Source: Bacteroidia bacterium
GTDB lineage: Bacteria > Bacteroidota > Bacteroidia > NS11-12g > UBA955
Reading direction: 5' to 3'
Assembly (NCBI GenBank): GCA_014376345.1
Contig: JACMRS010000274.1
Span: 1-14,521 of the forward strand
Length of the DNA: 14,521 nt
A program made the position numbers and the translations under genes. The stretch's first letter is position 1; every line of letters starts with the position of its first letter. The notes below the pieces were generated by a model. That model saw only the letters and a program-made list of their open reading frames with translations. It did no database searches and was not told the DNA's origin. Positions 7,567 to 14,521 of this stretch are shown here, piece after piece.

Positions 7567-8754
7567 TCAATTTTTTATAGTTATATAGAACTTAAGCAGA
7601 TCCTTTATCAGAATCGTATTATTGAAATTTTTATTAACAAAATGGTTAGCTTTTAATGCTGTAGCCTCTCTTAAATTTTGATTTTCAATGAGCATTAAAA
7701 TATTTTCAGCAAAATCATTTGCAATATCTGCAACAAAAACGTCTTCTTTGTTTTGAGCATTTATTCCTTGCAAACCGGTACTTGTTGTTACAACAGCTTT
7801 GCCGGCTGCCATGGCTTCAAGGGTTTTCATTCTGATACCGCTACCACTTTTAAGAGGTACCACCATAATTCCTTTATCAGAAATAAATTCAGCAGCATCA
7901 GGCACCTCTCCCATTATTTTAACCGTGTTACTCTGGTATTTATAAATCTCCTCAGGCATCATTTTTCCGGCTATAAATAATTGTGCATCCGGAATTTTAT
8001 TTTCAACTAAAGGCCATACTTCTGTCAGCAGCCAATTTACACCTTCCAAATTAGGAAGCCATTCCATCGAACCTATATGATAGACTTTTGAAGAAGGTTT
8101 ATTGTTCGAAATTACATTGATATCAATTCCGGCTTTTGAAGTAAAAACCGGTTTTTCTGTGTATTTTTTAAATACTATTTTGTCTTCTTCAGTAATAGCA
8201 ATTATGGCATCAAAATGAGGAAGAATTTCAATTTCGTATTTTTTGATTCTATTATAAATCAATTTAAGATACCATTTTTTAAGACTGTTTTTTTCTGTTA
8301 AAGCAAGTCCTCCCCAGATATTATGTTCAACATTATGCTGCCTTAAAACAAGTTTTGCTTTTGAAACTTTTGAAATTTCCTTAACATACATGCTCGCGAA
8401 AAGGCCTTCAAATTGTATAATGTCAAAGTTGTTTTCCTTAATATATTTAACAAGATTATCTTCAAAAAGTTTGTTATAAAACCTGATGATATTATAAGAT
8501 TCATTTGAAAACAGATTTAAAATTGCATCCAATGGTTTTAAAGAAGTGTCAATTTTAAACGTATGGATTTGATGCAGGAAAGAAAATTTTTCCAGAAGTG
8601 TTTTATTATCAACGAAATGTTTCAGTGTATTCAGAGAATAAAATGAAACATCCTCTCCTGCTTCTGCAAAACCTTTAAGGTGTGTATACGCAGCAATTGC
8701 ACCTCCATCTTTCAATGGATAAGGAACTCTGCTGCCGATGACAAGAATTTTCAT
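7567..8754 (-). CDS. GT4-family glycosyltransferase
   Basis: The 395-residue protein has the two Rossmann lobes of a GT-B enzyme. The N-terminal lobe begins MKILVIGSRVPYPLKDGG with the acceptor-side glycine loop (Gly17-Gly18) and contains RQHNVEH at 138-144. The C-terminal lobe has GSMEWLPN at 228-235, FIAGK at 260-264 and the nucleotide-sugar motif SGSGIRMKTLEAMAAGKAVV at 303-322, with the conserved Glu at 313. This matches the GT4 retaining family; the GSMEWLPN and GIRMKTLEAMAAGKAVV blocks recall the sugar transferases linked to exopolysaccharide systems. It has no signal peptide, so it works at the cytoplasmic face of the inner membrane. Donor and acceptor cannot be told. It stands as the first gene before the surface esterase; a role in making a glycan that the esterase deacetylates is only a guess. 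Confidence 0.88.
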   Translation of the reverse strand: MKILVIGSRVPYPLKDGGAIAAYTHLKGFAEAGEDVSFYSLNTLKHFVDNKTLLEKFSFLHQIHTFKIDTSLKPLDAILNLFSNESYNIIRFYNKLFEDNLVKYIKENNFDIIQFEGLFASMYVKEISKVSKAKLVLRQHNVEHNIWGGLALTEKNSLKKWYLKLIYNRIKKYEIEILPHFDAIIAITEEDKIVFKKYTEKPVFTSKAGIDINVISNNKPSSKVYHIGSMEWLPNLEGVNWLLTEVWPLVENKIPDAQLFIAGKMMPEEIYKYQSNTVKIMGEVPDAAEFISDKGIMVVPLKSGSGIRMKTLEAMAAGKAVVTTSTGLQGINAQNKEDVFVADIANDFAENILMLIENQNLREATALKANHFVNKNFNNTILIKDLLKFYITIKN

Positions 8755-8759
8755 TTTTG

Positions 8760-8767
8760 CAAAGATA
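8760..8767 (-). promoter_or_regulatory. -7 promoter box of the glycosyltransferase gene
   Basis: The minus strand reads TATCTTTG, an exact TAnnTTTG match, ending five bases before the ATG at 8754. No clear -33 TTG is seen at the expected spacing. Transcription would begin at or within a few bases of the start codon. The box separates this gene from the upstream sigma-factor operon. Confidence 0.5.
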
Positions 8768-8776
8768 CAATTTGCA

Positions 8777-8799
8777 GGATAGTAAAATGATTACTATTC
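8777..8799 (-). repeat. Short inverted repeat at the end of the surface-protein gene
   Basis: Arms 8777-8784 and 8792-8799 pair over 8 bp with one G-T wobble around a 7-base loop, overlapping the TAG stop codon of the upstream gene. No T run follows on the minus strand, so this is at best a weak terminator or a site that protects the 3' end. Confidence 0.25.
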
Positions 8800-11166
8800 G
8801 ATAATAAGTTTAACAGAACTGCCTGATACTTTTTCGCGAAGCAAATAAATGCCAGGTGAAAGACCTTGCGTATTTATATTTTGCTCAATTCCTGCTTGCA
8901 CTTTATAACTGTAAATGCTTTTACCACTGATATCAAATAGTCCTAATTCAACCAATCCTGAACCTTTGCAGGTAACTGTAAAGTCTCCATTACTTGGATT
9001 TGGGTAAACTGTAATTCTGTCATTAATTTTAGAAGAAATAAAAGGAATTCCAACTGTGAGAACAAACAAAACCTTAGCATCATTTGTTATAACTGGCGGC
9101 TGGTAATCGAAATAAATATAAGCTTTATTAGTGATTGAATCTCCATGAAGAAGTCCTGGTTTTACATTCATTTTAAAATAAACCCAACCCTGACTCTCAG
9201 GTTCATTTTGCTCTAGCGGTGGTAATTTAATATTTTGAAAATCCCATATCAAGGCATTATTTATCACTTTTAAAGAATATTGCGAAAGGTGACTTGTTGC
9301 AATTACCTGAATGAAATTTAGGGGAAGTTTACTACTGATCGTATCAATTACTGTAACTCCGTAAGCAGTATCAGTTCCCAGATTCTGAAAATGAATCATG
9401 TAATAAATTTCTGCAAGTCCCGGAGGAATTTTGCCTGAAGGCGTACATTCTTTAAAGTTTGGATCGAACCCTGAAACTACTTTTTGATTTAGAGTGTCAT
9501 TGTTATTTTTAAGATTAAAATCTGCAGTTGGATTTACACTTATATCCGATGTGAAAGTTAAAATGGTTCCAAGACTAACAGGAACAGGCACATTTACAAC
9601 AATTTTAATATTGCCACCATCATTCCATTCAAGATTGTAAAATTTATAAACAAGCGTATTACTGACATTTGAAAAAGGAGTGACAGATGAGCTGACATAA
9701 ACTAGTTGAGAAGGAATTTTAACCGTTAGAATCAAAGAATCAGAAACTGCACCAAGGTTTCCATAACTTACGTTGTAAGTTTCGTTAAATCCCTGTCTTG
9801 CTCTGAAACCTGAAGTTACCGGAGTTATTTTGGTATAGAGATCTGTATTCAAATTTGCAACCTGAACTAAAATTGTAAAATCAAATTGTGCTACATCTTC
9901 TTTTATATTAAATGAATCAATGCAAGGTGAAATAGTTGAATTAGCAAGTGCTGATTTAAATTTATACTTGCCAGGGGGCAGAACAATACCGTAATTACCA
10001 TTAATATCTGAGTAAAATCTGAATTCAACTCCTGATTTATCGGTAGCAATAATAGGAAAAATTTTAAGCGGCACATCAGGTAAATTAACATCGCAGCTTT
10101 TGTCTCTGTCAAAAACTACACTTCCTGATAAAGAATTGCCTCTTACTAATTTGTAAACATTAGATTTTCTTTCGTTAACTGAAGAGTCATAAAAATATAC
10201 CACACCATTATTTCCACCAGTAAAATAATAATTTCCAATTGAAGTATTTGTTGACTGCCATTTCCATATTTTATTAAGTGTATCGCAGAAATAAATTGAG
10301 TCTTGATTTATATTACTCAAACCAGTATAAATATACCTGCCATTTGCTGAAAAAGAATTGACTGATGGAAAATAAGTTTTATCAAAGTTATAAGTAATAT
10401 CAGAATATGAATCTGCTGAAGAAAATATTGCAATTAATTTCTGACCCTGATTATCTGCAACCGCTGCAAGCTGGGAATTGTTAACCGGAGAAAGTGCAGA
10501 TATTTTGTTAAAATTTGCAAGACCCTGAACAAAACCAAGGCCGGCAACATAATGCATTATTGGTGGAGTTGAAGCGCCAAAAACACAAAGAGTGTTATTG
10601 AAAACTGCTATTTTATTAAAGCAAAGATTCTCATCCGGAGTTAAATAAGTGCGGCTTCCATCAGAATTGTATCTGGTTATTCTGCATGTATTTCCAAGTG
10701 CTCCTGAATCCTCAAGAACATACAATTCATTTTGAAAAACTGTCATATCTTTAATTGTACACCCTTCTGAACTGGGAATACTATCCCAAATTGTACCGTT
10801 AAAACGCAGTAGTCCGAATCTTTTTTGTAAGGTTTTATGAATATGGTTTCCACCGAGATAAATAAAATTTCCGGTAGTACTAATTGAAGAAACAGTTGAT
10901 GTGAAAACATTTTGAACAGGATAATTAGCCCATCCTGAACCATTAAATTTACAAACCGTTGCTATAGATTTTTTATATGAATAGATATTATTTTCAATAA
11001 TTTGAGAAACATCGCCATTTCTTCCTGAACCGACAGAACTTAAATTTGCAGGTAATTTTTTAAGTGTGAAACCCGCTTGTCCAAACAGCATTACTCCTGA
11101 ATTTACAAGAAAAAAAACAAACAGAGTTTTTAAAATAACCTTATCAAATTGAAGTTTCATAACCAT
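8794..11166 (-). CDS. T9SS-exported surface protein with propeller-like N-terminus and DUF11/DUF7619-like repeats
   Basis: The 790-residue protein has an N-terminal export signal (about residues 10-30, ending MLFGQA). Residues about 40-340 contain repeated blade-like units such as CKFNGSGWANYP and LRFNGTIWDSIP alternating with strands like IYLGG and LYVLED, which suggests a beta propeller. Residues about 344-405 (SGSVVFDRDKSCD to LPPGKYKFKSA) resemble a carboxypeptidase-regulatory or SdrD B-type domain. About 445-565 is a DUF11-like beta domain, and about 566-700 (FDPNFKECTPSG, YMIHFQNLGTDTA, KAYIYFDYQPPVITN) matches the domain called DUF7619 that often precedes T9SS tails. The last 75 residues, with ITVYPNPSNGDFTV and GLSPGIYLLRE, are a type A sorting domain. 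No catalytic site is visible; adhesion or a structural surface role is likely. The gene starts 12 bases after the anti-sigma/barrel gene, so it is probably the third gene of that operon. A second ATG at 11160 would shorten it by two residues. Confidence 0.82.
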   Translation of the reverse strand: MVMKLQFDKVILKTLFVFFLVNSGVMLFGQAGFTLKKLPANLSSVGSGRNGDVSQIIENNIYSYKKSIATVCKFNGSGWANYPVQNVFTSTVSSISTTGNFIYLGGNHIHKTLQKRFGLLRFNGTIWDSIPSSEGCTIKDMTVFQNELYVLEDSGALGNTCRITRYNSDGSRTYLTPDENLCFNKIAVFNNTLCVFGASTPPIMHYVAGLGFVQGLANFNKISALSPVNNSQLAAVADNQGQKLIAIFSSADSYSDITYNFDKTYFPSVNSFSANGRYIYTGLSNINQDSIYFCDTLNKIWKWQSTNTSIGNYYFTGGNNGVVYFYDSSVNERKSNVYKLVRGNSLSGSVVFDRDKSCDVNLPDVPLKIFPIIATDKSGVEFRFYSDINGNYGIVLPPGKYKFKSALANSTISPCIDSFNIKEDVAQFDFTILVQVANLNTDLYTKITPVTSGFRARQGFNETYNVSYGNLGAVSDSLILTVKIPSQLVYVSSSVTPFSNVSNTLVYKFYNLEWNDGGNIKIVVNVPVPVSLGTILTFTSDISVNPTADFNLKNNNDTLNQKVVSGFDPNFKECTPSGKIPPGLAEIYYMIHFQNLGTDTAYGVTVIDTISSKLPLNFIQVIATSHLSQYSLKVINNALIWDFQNIKLPPLEQNEPESQGWVYFKMNVKPGLLHGDSITNKAYIYFDYQPPVITNDAKVLFVLTVGIPFISSKINDRITVYPNPSNGDFTVTCKGSGLVELGLFDISGKSIYSYKVQAGIEQNINTQGLSPGIYLLREKVSGSSVKLIIE

Positions 11167-11178
11167 ATATTGTGCAAT

Positions 11179-12672
11179 TTAATGAGAAAGATTGAAAATT
11201 AAACCAAAATTAAATCCAATGGTTCTAATGTGATTGTTATATCTCATCGAATTTGAAAGCTGAGGCTTTAACATTGAACTGTATCGAGTATCAAAAGAAA
11301 AACTCATTTTCCTGCTAAACTGATATTGAATTCCAATTCCGCCAATCAGGTTGTTATTTGTTTTTCTTTGTTGAGATTTATCGTTTAAAGATTCCTTTTG
11401 AAGTCGTCCAGCTGTTAAAATATCACCTTTACTGCCAGTATTAAACAGAAAACTACCACCGGCTTGTGTTGAAATTGCAAGTCTGCGACTTAAAGGAAAA
11501 ACATAAGCAGCTAACACAGGCACTTGAATGTATGTAATAGTAGTATTTGCACTGCCAGTAGTATGTTCAGCAAATTCGTCGTCTAAATAATAATAACCAG
11601 CAATACTTCCATCAATATCAAATATCGGGGCATTATTAACATATAAATCATAATTACCTACCTGACCGGTACTGAAATATTCAATACCTGATGAAACAGA
11701 AAATTTACTGAAATTGTACTTGGCACTAATTCCGTAGTTTAAAGTTGTTTTATTTTTAATGCTCCCATCATATTTATCAAGCAGGTCTTTATGAACAAAT
11801 TTATTATTTGAAGGCTTAATGAAATAATTATTAAAAGTGGTGGTTGGTGAAACCATTGCAGCTATCTGCCAGATTGGAATTTCGAAATTGTATTTATTTT
11901 TTTTTCTGCTAGTGTCGCGGTATTTAAATGGATCGAATGCAAAGTTATTTTCAGGAAATACATTGAAATTAAATTCGGCACTATTCAACTTTGTTAGTTG
12001 AGGTTGTGAAATTCTTATTGTTTCAATTTTAGATTCTTCGCTGTTATTGATTTCAGTATTAATAGAAGTTCTTTTTTTGTTTGAAGCAATTACTTTAGGA
12101 GTTGTAATCTCATTTTTCTGATCTAAAACTGCCACTTTATCTACTACTTTATTAGAATTAGATTTACTTTTTCCGATTTTTAATTTAGAATTTGATTGTG
12201 TGCTATTCTTATTTTCAACAGAAGATTTAGAGATAGTATTTTTATTGACTGGAGCATATTTTTCAGTAGAACTAATATTTGATTCATTTGATTCAACCTT
12301 ATTAATTGAATTCCCATCTTTAAATGCTTCATTCTGAGATGCTGGCGAATTGCGGTTTAGATTGGTGCTTTTATTATTGGTATTATTGGAATTACCTGAA
12401 TTTCCTGATGAATTAGAATCATTATTATTGTGAGTGATTTTTGTATCAGAAATTGAGTTAGAATTATCAGTAGCAAACTTTAAGGTAATTAAAGCAGCAG
12501 CTGAAGCAAAAACAAAAAAGAATATTATCAGAAATCTTCTTTTGCGTTTTTTTTCTTTATGCTTTGAATATACATTAGCAAAGTCATTCCATCCAGTATC
12601 TTGAGAGGTGGGCTGATCAGCACCAAGCTTATCGCGTAAAAAATCATCTATATGTTTTTTGCCGCTGCTCAC
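11179..12672 (-). CDS. Trans-envelope anti-sigma-like protein with C-terminal outer-membrane beta-barrel
   Basis: The 497-residue protein has three parts. Residues 1-45 are a charged cytosolic segment (HIDDFLRDKLG, DTGWNDFANVYSK, then KKRKRR as a stop before the membrane). Residues about 46-66 are one hydrophobic helix (FLIIFFFVFASAAALITL). About 69-235 is a low-complexity linker very rich in Asn, Ser and Lys. Residues about 262-497 are alternating beta strands such as TTLNYGISAKYNFSKFSVSSGIEY and IGFNFGLIFNL, like an eight-stranded PorT-type outer-membrane barrel. So one chain could reach from cytoplasm to outer membrane. This is the architecture of the dual membrane-spanning anti-sigma factors (Dma) described in Bacteroides thetaiotaomicron, which pair with a sigma factor encoded next to them. 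Here the start is a GTG whose bases overlap the TGA of the sigma gene (GTGA), giving tight coupling. The anti-sigma function is inferred from architecture and position; the N-terminal domain has no motif I can name. Confidence 0.75.
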   Translation of the reverse strand: MSSGKKHIDDFLRDKLGADQPTSQDTGWNDFANVYSKHKEKKRKRRFLIIFFFVFASAAALITLKFATDNSNSISDTKITHNNNDSNSSGNSGNSNNTNNKSTNLNRNSPASQNEAFKDGNSINKVESNESNISSTEKYAPVNKNTISKSSVENKNSTQSNSKLKIGKSKSNSNKVVDKVAVLDQKNEITTPKVIASNKKRTSINTEINNSEESKIETIRISQPQLTKLNSAEFNFNVFPENNFAFDPFKYRDTSRKKNKYNFEIPIWQIAAMVSPTTTFNNYFIKPSNNKFVHKDLLDKYDGSIKNKTTLNYGISAKYNFSKFSVSSGIEYFSTGQVGNYDLYVNNAPIFDIDGSIAGYYYLDDEFAEHTTGSANTTITYIQVPVLAAYVFPLSRRLAISTQAGGSFLFNTGSKGDILTAGRLQKESLNDKSQQRKTNNNLIGGIGIQYQFSRKMSFSFDTRYSSMLKPQLSNSMRYNNHIRTIGFNFGLIFNLSH

Positions 12673-13253
12673 TTCTTTATTAACGTAATTAATTGTTTTA
12701 AATATTTCCTTGCTTTAAGAAGTTGTGTTTTGCTGGTACTTTCCGAGATACCAAGTAATTCGGCAATTTCTTTATGACTTTTTCCATCAACAGCATAAAG
12801 ATTTATAACTGTCCGGTAACCTGCGGGTAATTTCTGCATGCATTCCAATACCTCTTCTATTTCCATTGCCTGAGCTTGCTCATCAAGCATGTCACTTTCC
12901 GGACCTTCATCTTCACCCAAATCAGCTACATCTACAAATCCGGCTTTTTTAGCTTTTTTTCTGATGTTAGTAATGGCATTATTCACCATTATTCTGGTAA
13001 TCCAGGTTTCAAGTGATGAATCACCGCGGAATTTATGAATGTTATCAAACACCCTGATAAAACCTTCCTGCATAAAATCTCTTGCTTCGTCGTACCCATC
13101 GGCATAACGTTTACAGATGCTCATCATTTTAGGTGAAAACAGCTCAAAAACCTCCTTATAAGCCCTGCCATCGCCTTTTACACAGGCATCTATCAGATCG
13201 CTATTTGAAGTGCGGGCCAGGTTCAATGTTATATTGAGGGTTTGTAAAAACAA
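12669..13253 (-). CDS. ECF-type RNA polymerase sigma factor
   Basis: The 194-residue protein has sigma region 2 at about 34-101 (EVFELFSPKMMSICKRYADGYDEARDFMQEGFIRVFDNIHKF, then ETWITRIMVNNAI) and region 4 at about 131-185 (KLPAGYRTVINLYAVDGKSHKEIAELLGISESTSKTQLLKARKYL), with no region 1 or 3. This is the usual ECF layout, and it should direct core polymerase to its own promoter set in the cytoplasm. No in-frame ATG exists between the upstream stop at 13284-13286 and Met43, so the start is a TTG: the one at 13253 gives the length here, and another at 13226 would give 185 residues and still keep both domains. It is first in an apparent three-gene operon with the trans-envelope protein, which it overlaps by 4 bases. 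I see no TAnnTTTG box before it, which would fit a promoter read by an alternative sigma factor, perhaps itself. Confidence 0.92.
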   Translation of the reverse strand: MFLQTLNITLNLARTSNSDLIDACVKGDGRAYKEVFELFSPKMMSICKRYADGYDEARDFMQEGFIRVFDNIHKFRGDSSLETWITRIMVNNAITNIRKKAKKAGFVDVADLGEDEGPESDMLDEQAQAMEIEEVLECMQKLPAGYRTVINLYAVDGKSHKEIAELLGISESTSKTQLLKARKYLKQLITLIKK

Positions 13254-13412
13254 TTTGTTTCTAATATTTCTAGGTAATGACTCTTATTAGTATAAAAGTT
13301 GCTCCTGATAACAGAAGAATTATATAAGGTGTTAATTATCAGCACTATAATAATTTATATACAGGGTAAAAGTAAATAAAAAAACAGGGAAACATAAATT
13401 TTAAATAAAAGT

Positions 13413-13443
13413 TTGGTTATTTTTCTTATTAATCTTAAATTTG
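13413..13443 (+). promoter_or_regulatory. Promoter of rpsT (-33 TTG and -7 TAnnTTTG)
   Basis: TTG at 13413-13415 and TAAATTTG at 13436-13443 are separated by 20 bases, matching the Bacteroidota housekeeping promoter. The ATG is 19 bases after the -7 box, leaving a short leader. This is the best promoter in the window. The rest of the 209-base gap between the sigma gene and rpsT is AT-rich and holds nothing else I can support. Confidence 0.75.
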
Positions 13444-13462
13444 CAGTCCTTTTAAAAGAAAC

Positions 13463-13714
13463 ATGGCAAACCATAAATCATCCATTAAACGAATCAAGCA
13501 GACGGAAGTTAAAAACGAACGCAACCGTTATCAGCATAAGAGTACGCGTACACTTATTAAAAAACTTAGGTTAAGCACCACTAAAGACGAGGCTTCTGCT
13601 CTTTATTTAGAAACTGCTTCAGCTATAGACAAGCTTGCAAAAAAGAATATCATCCACAAAAACAAGGCAGCGAATTTAAAGTCGAGTCTTGCAATACATG
13701 TGGGTAGCCTTTAA
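13463..13714 (+). CDS. rpsT: 30S ribosomal protein S20
   Basis: The 83-residue basic protein begins MANHKSSIKRIKQTEVKNERN and ends in a helix with KKNIIHKNKAANLKSSLAIHV. The opening ANxKSxxKR and the internal IHKNKAAxxKSxL block are the hallmarks of S20, which is a three-helix bundle that binds 16S rRNA early in assembly of the small subunit. Length is normal for the family (about 80-90). It is a single-gene transcript: its own promoter stands at 13413-13443 and a strong terminator at 13732-13762. The radC gene follows. Confidence 0.97.
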   Translation: MANHKSSIKRIKQTEVKNERNRYQHKSTRTLIKKLRLSTTKDEASALYLETASAIDKLAKKNIIHKNKAANLKSSLAIHVGSL

Positions 13715-13731
13715 TTAAGGCGCAACCATAC

Positions 13732-13762
13732 AACCTTCCTGCTTTGCAGGGAGGTTTTTTTT
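13732..13762 (+). terminator. Rho-independent terminator of rpsT
   Basis: Arms 13732-13742 and 13746-13756 pair over 11 bp with one T-G wobble around a three-base TTT loop, followed by T residues through 13762 (the first two of the T run are in the stem). It begins 18 bases after the S20 stop codon. The end of the T tract runs into the -7 box of radC. Confidence 0.9.
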
Positions 13763-13769
13763 ATTTTTG
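13744..13769 (+). promoter_or_regulatory. Putative radC promoter overlapping the rpsT terminator
   Basis: The -7 box TATTTTTG at 13762-13769 matches TAnnTTTG. A TTG at 13744-13746 lies 15 bases upstream, a few bases short of the usual spacing, so the -33 part is uncertain. The whole element is superimposed on the loop, right arm and T tract of the rpsT terminator. The ATG of radC is 20 bases after the -7 box. Confidence 0.45.
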
Positions 13770-13789
13770 AAAACTTTGATATTAACCTC

Positions 13790-14485
13790 ATGTCAGAAAA
13801 CAACCAACCTATCAGGTTGTGGGCCGAAGATGACCGCCCACGCGAAAAACTGCTCAATAAAGGCAGGCATTCCCTCAGTGATTCAGAACTTTTAGCAATT
13901 TTACTCGGCTCTGGAACCAGCAAAAAAAGTGCTGTAGATGTTGCTCGTGATGTGCTTTCACTTGCCGGTAACAATCTAAATGAACTTGCGCGACTTGATA
14001 TTAAAGCGTTGTGTAAGGCCGAAGGCATTGGTCCGGCTAAAGCCATTACAATAATTGCTGCAATAGAACTTGGAGGCAGGCGAGAAGCCAGTCTGGCTAA
14101 AGAGAAAACAAAAGTAGCCTGCAGTAAAGACAGTTATAATCTGCTGCGTTATAAAATGGAGGGACTTTACCATGAAGAATTTTGGGTAATAACATTGAGC
14201 AGAGCGAACAAAGTAATTAACGAGCATAAAATCAGCGAAGGCGGCATGACAGGAACTGTTGCCGATCCGAAGCGGATATTTTCAACAGCATTAAATGATA
14301 ACGCATGTTCGGTTATATTGTGTCACAACCACCCTTCGGGTAATTTAAAGCCCAGTCAGGAAGATATTAACCTGACTAAAAAACTGCGAGAAGGCGGTAA
14401 AATGTTAGACATAGTTGTTGTGGATCATATTATCATCGGTGAAAAAGGATATTACAGTTTTGCGGATGAAGGCATGATGGTTTAA
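13790..14485 (+). CDS. radC: RadC-family JAMM/MPN protein
   Basis: The 231-residue protein has the full RadC layout. An N-terminal domain opens with DRPREKLLNKGRHSLSDSEL (residues 15-34) and ILLGSGT. A helix-hairpin-helix-like element with KAEGIGPAKA lies at 76-85. A C-terminal JAMM/MPN domain (about 105-231) carries the metal-site motif HNHPSGNLKPSQED: His179, His181 and Asp192, with Ser183, fit the H-x-H-P-S-G-x-x-x-x-x-x-x-x-D pattern. Family members are widespread and were once linked to DNA repair, but that role was withdrawn and the true biochemical activity is not settled; the metal site suggests a metallohydrolase. Length is normal and the reading frame is complete. It follows rpsT on the same strand behind a strong terminator and probably has its own promoter. 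The last 36 bases of the window after its stop hold nothing I can identify. Confidence 0.95.
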   Translation: MSENNQPIRLWAEDDRPREKLLNKGRHSLSDSELLAILLGSGTSKKSAVDVARDVLSLAGNNLNELARLDIKALCKAEGIGPAKAITIIAAIELGGRREASLAKEKTKVACSKDSYNLLRYKMEGLYHEEFWVITLSRANKVINEHKISEGGMTGTVADPKRIFSTALNDNACSVILCHNHPSGNLKPSQEDINLTKKLREGGKMLDIVVVDHIIIGEKGYYSFADEGMMV

Positions 14486-14521
14486 TGGGATGGGTTACTT
14501 ATATGTGATATTAGTAATAAA

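Noticed and set aside
8794..11166. Surface protein as an enzyme with a propeller active site
   Set aside because: No catalytic motif could be seen; the blade-like repeats alone do not support an enzymatic call.
12360..12430. Repetitive TTATTATTGG-type sequence as a possible microsatellite or repeat array
   Set aside because: It is the codon pattern of the Asn/Ser-rich linker in a real gene, without a regular repeat unit.
13305..13342. 7-bp inverted repeat (CTGATAA and TTATCAG) with a 24-base spacer between the sigma gene and rpsT, as a possible operator
   Set aside because: A short, widely spaced match in AT-rich DNA is expected by chance, and no second copy was seen.
1..14521. Mobile element, CRISPR array, defence system or biosynthetic cluster
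   Set aside because: No transposase, integrase, direct-repeat array, terminal repeats, nuclease or synthase gene is visible; all genes look chromosomal with similar composition.

Overview
The window is AT-rich DNA from a member of the Bacteroidota. The evidence is three-fold: two secreted proteins end in C-terminal domains of the type IX secretion system (T9SS), which is confined to this phylum; several genes are preceded by the Bacteroidota -7 promoter box TAnnTTTG; and there is an ECF sigma factor paired with a membrane-anchored beta-barrel protein. Family or genus cannot be read from the sequence alone. No tRNA, rRNA, CRISPR array, insertion sequence or phage gene was seen. Eleven protein genes fill the window with little intergenic space.

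Layout. 1-3043 (minus): a cell-wall unit, made of a very long tandem D-Ala-D-Ala-ligase-like protein (two complete ATP-grasp ligase halves in one chain) whose end overlaps a membrane-anchored PASTA protein that runs off the left edge. 3194-3709 (plus): an exported TlpA-like thioredoxin, divergent from the ligase. 3710-8754 (minus): a glycosyltransferase, a T9SS-exported CE6-like (sialate O-acetylesterase-like) esterase with six Cys-paired Ig-like modules, and, joined to it stop-to-start, a cytosolic protein with the fold of a periplasmic binding protein. 8794-13253 (minus): a probable operon of ECF sigma factor, trans-envelope anti-sigma/beta-barrel protein and T9SS-exported surface protein. 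13463-14485 (plus): ribosomal protein S20 with a clear promoter and terminator, then RadC.

Possible joint working. The sigma factor and the inner-membrane-anchored barrel protein overlap by 4 bases and start with weak TTG/GTG codons. Together they look like a one-polypeptide outer-membrane-to-cytoplasm signalling pair, with the third gene a plausible surface output. The double ligase and PASTA protein would act in peptidoglycan precursor synthesis and in wall binding or cell division.

Most worth a second look: (i) the tandem ligase, whose C-terminal half keeps the ATP and metal residues but replaces two members of the Glu-Ser-Tyr triad (Ser to Cys, Tyr to Phe) that in DdlB shapes the second-substrate site; (ii) the sigma / dual-membrane anti-sigma / T9SS cargo operon; (iii) a near-perfect UUCG-loop terminator for the thioredoxin gene placed inside the coding sequence of the convergent gene. 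All functional statements are inferred from sequence read by eye; no database search was run.
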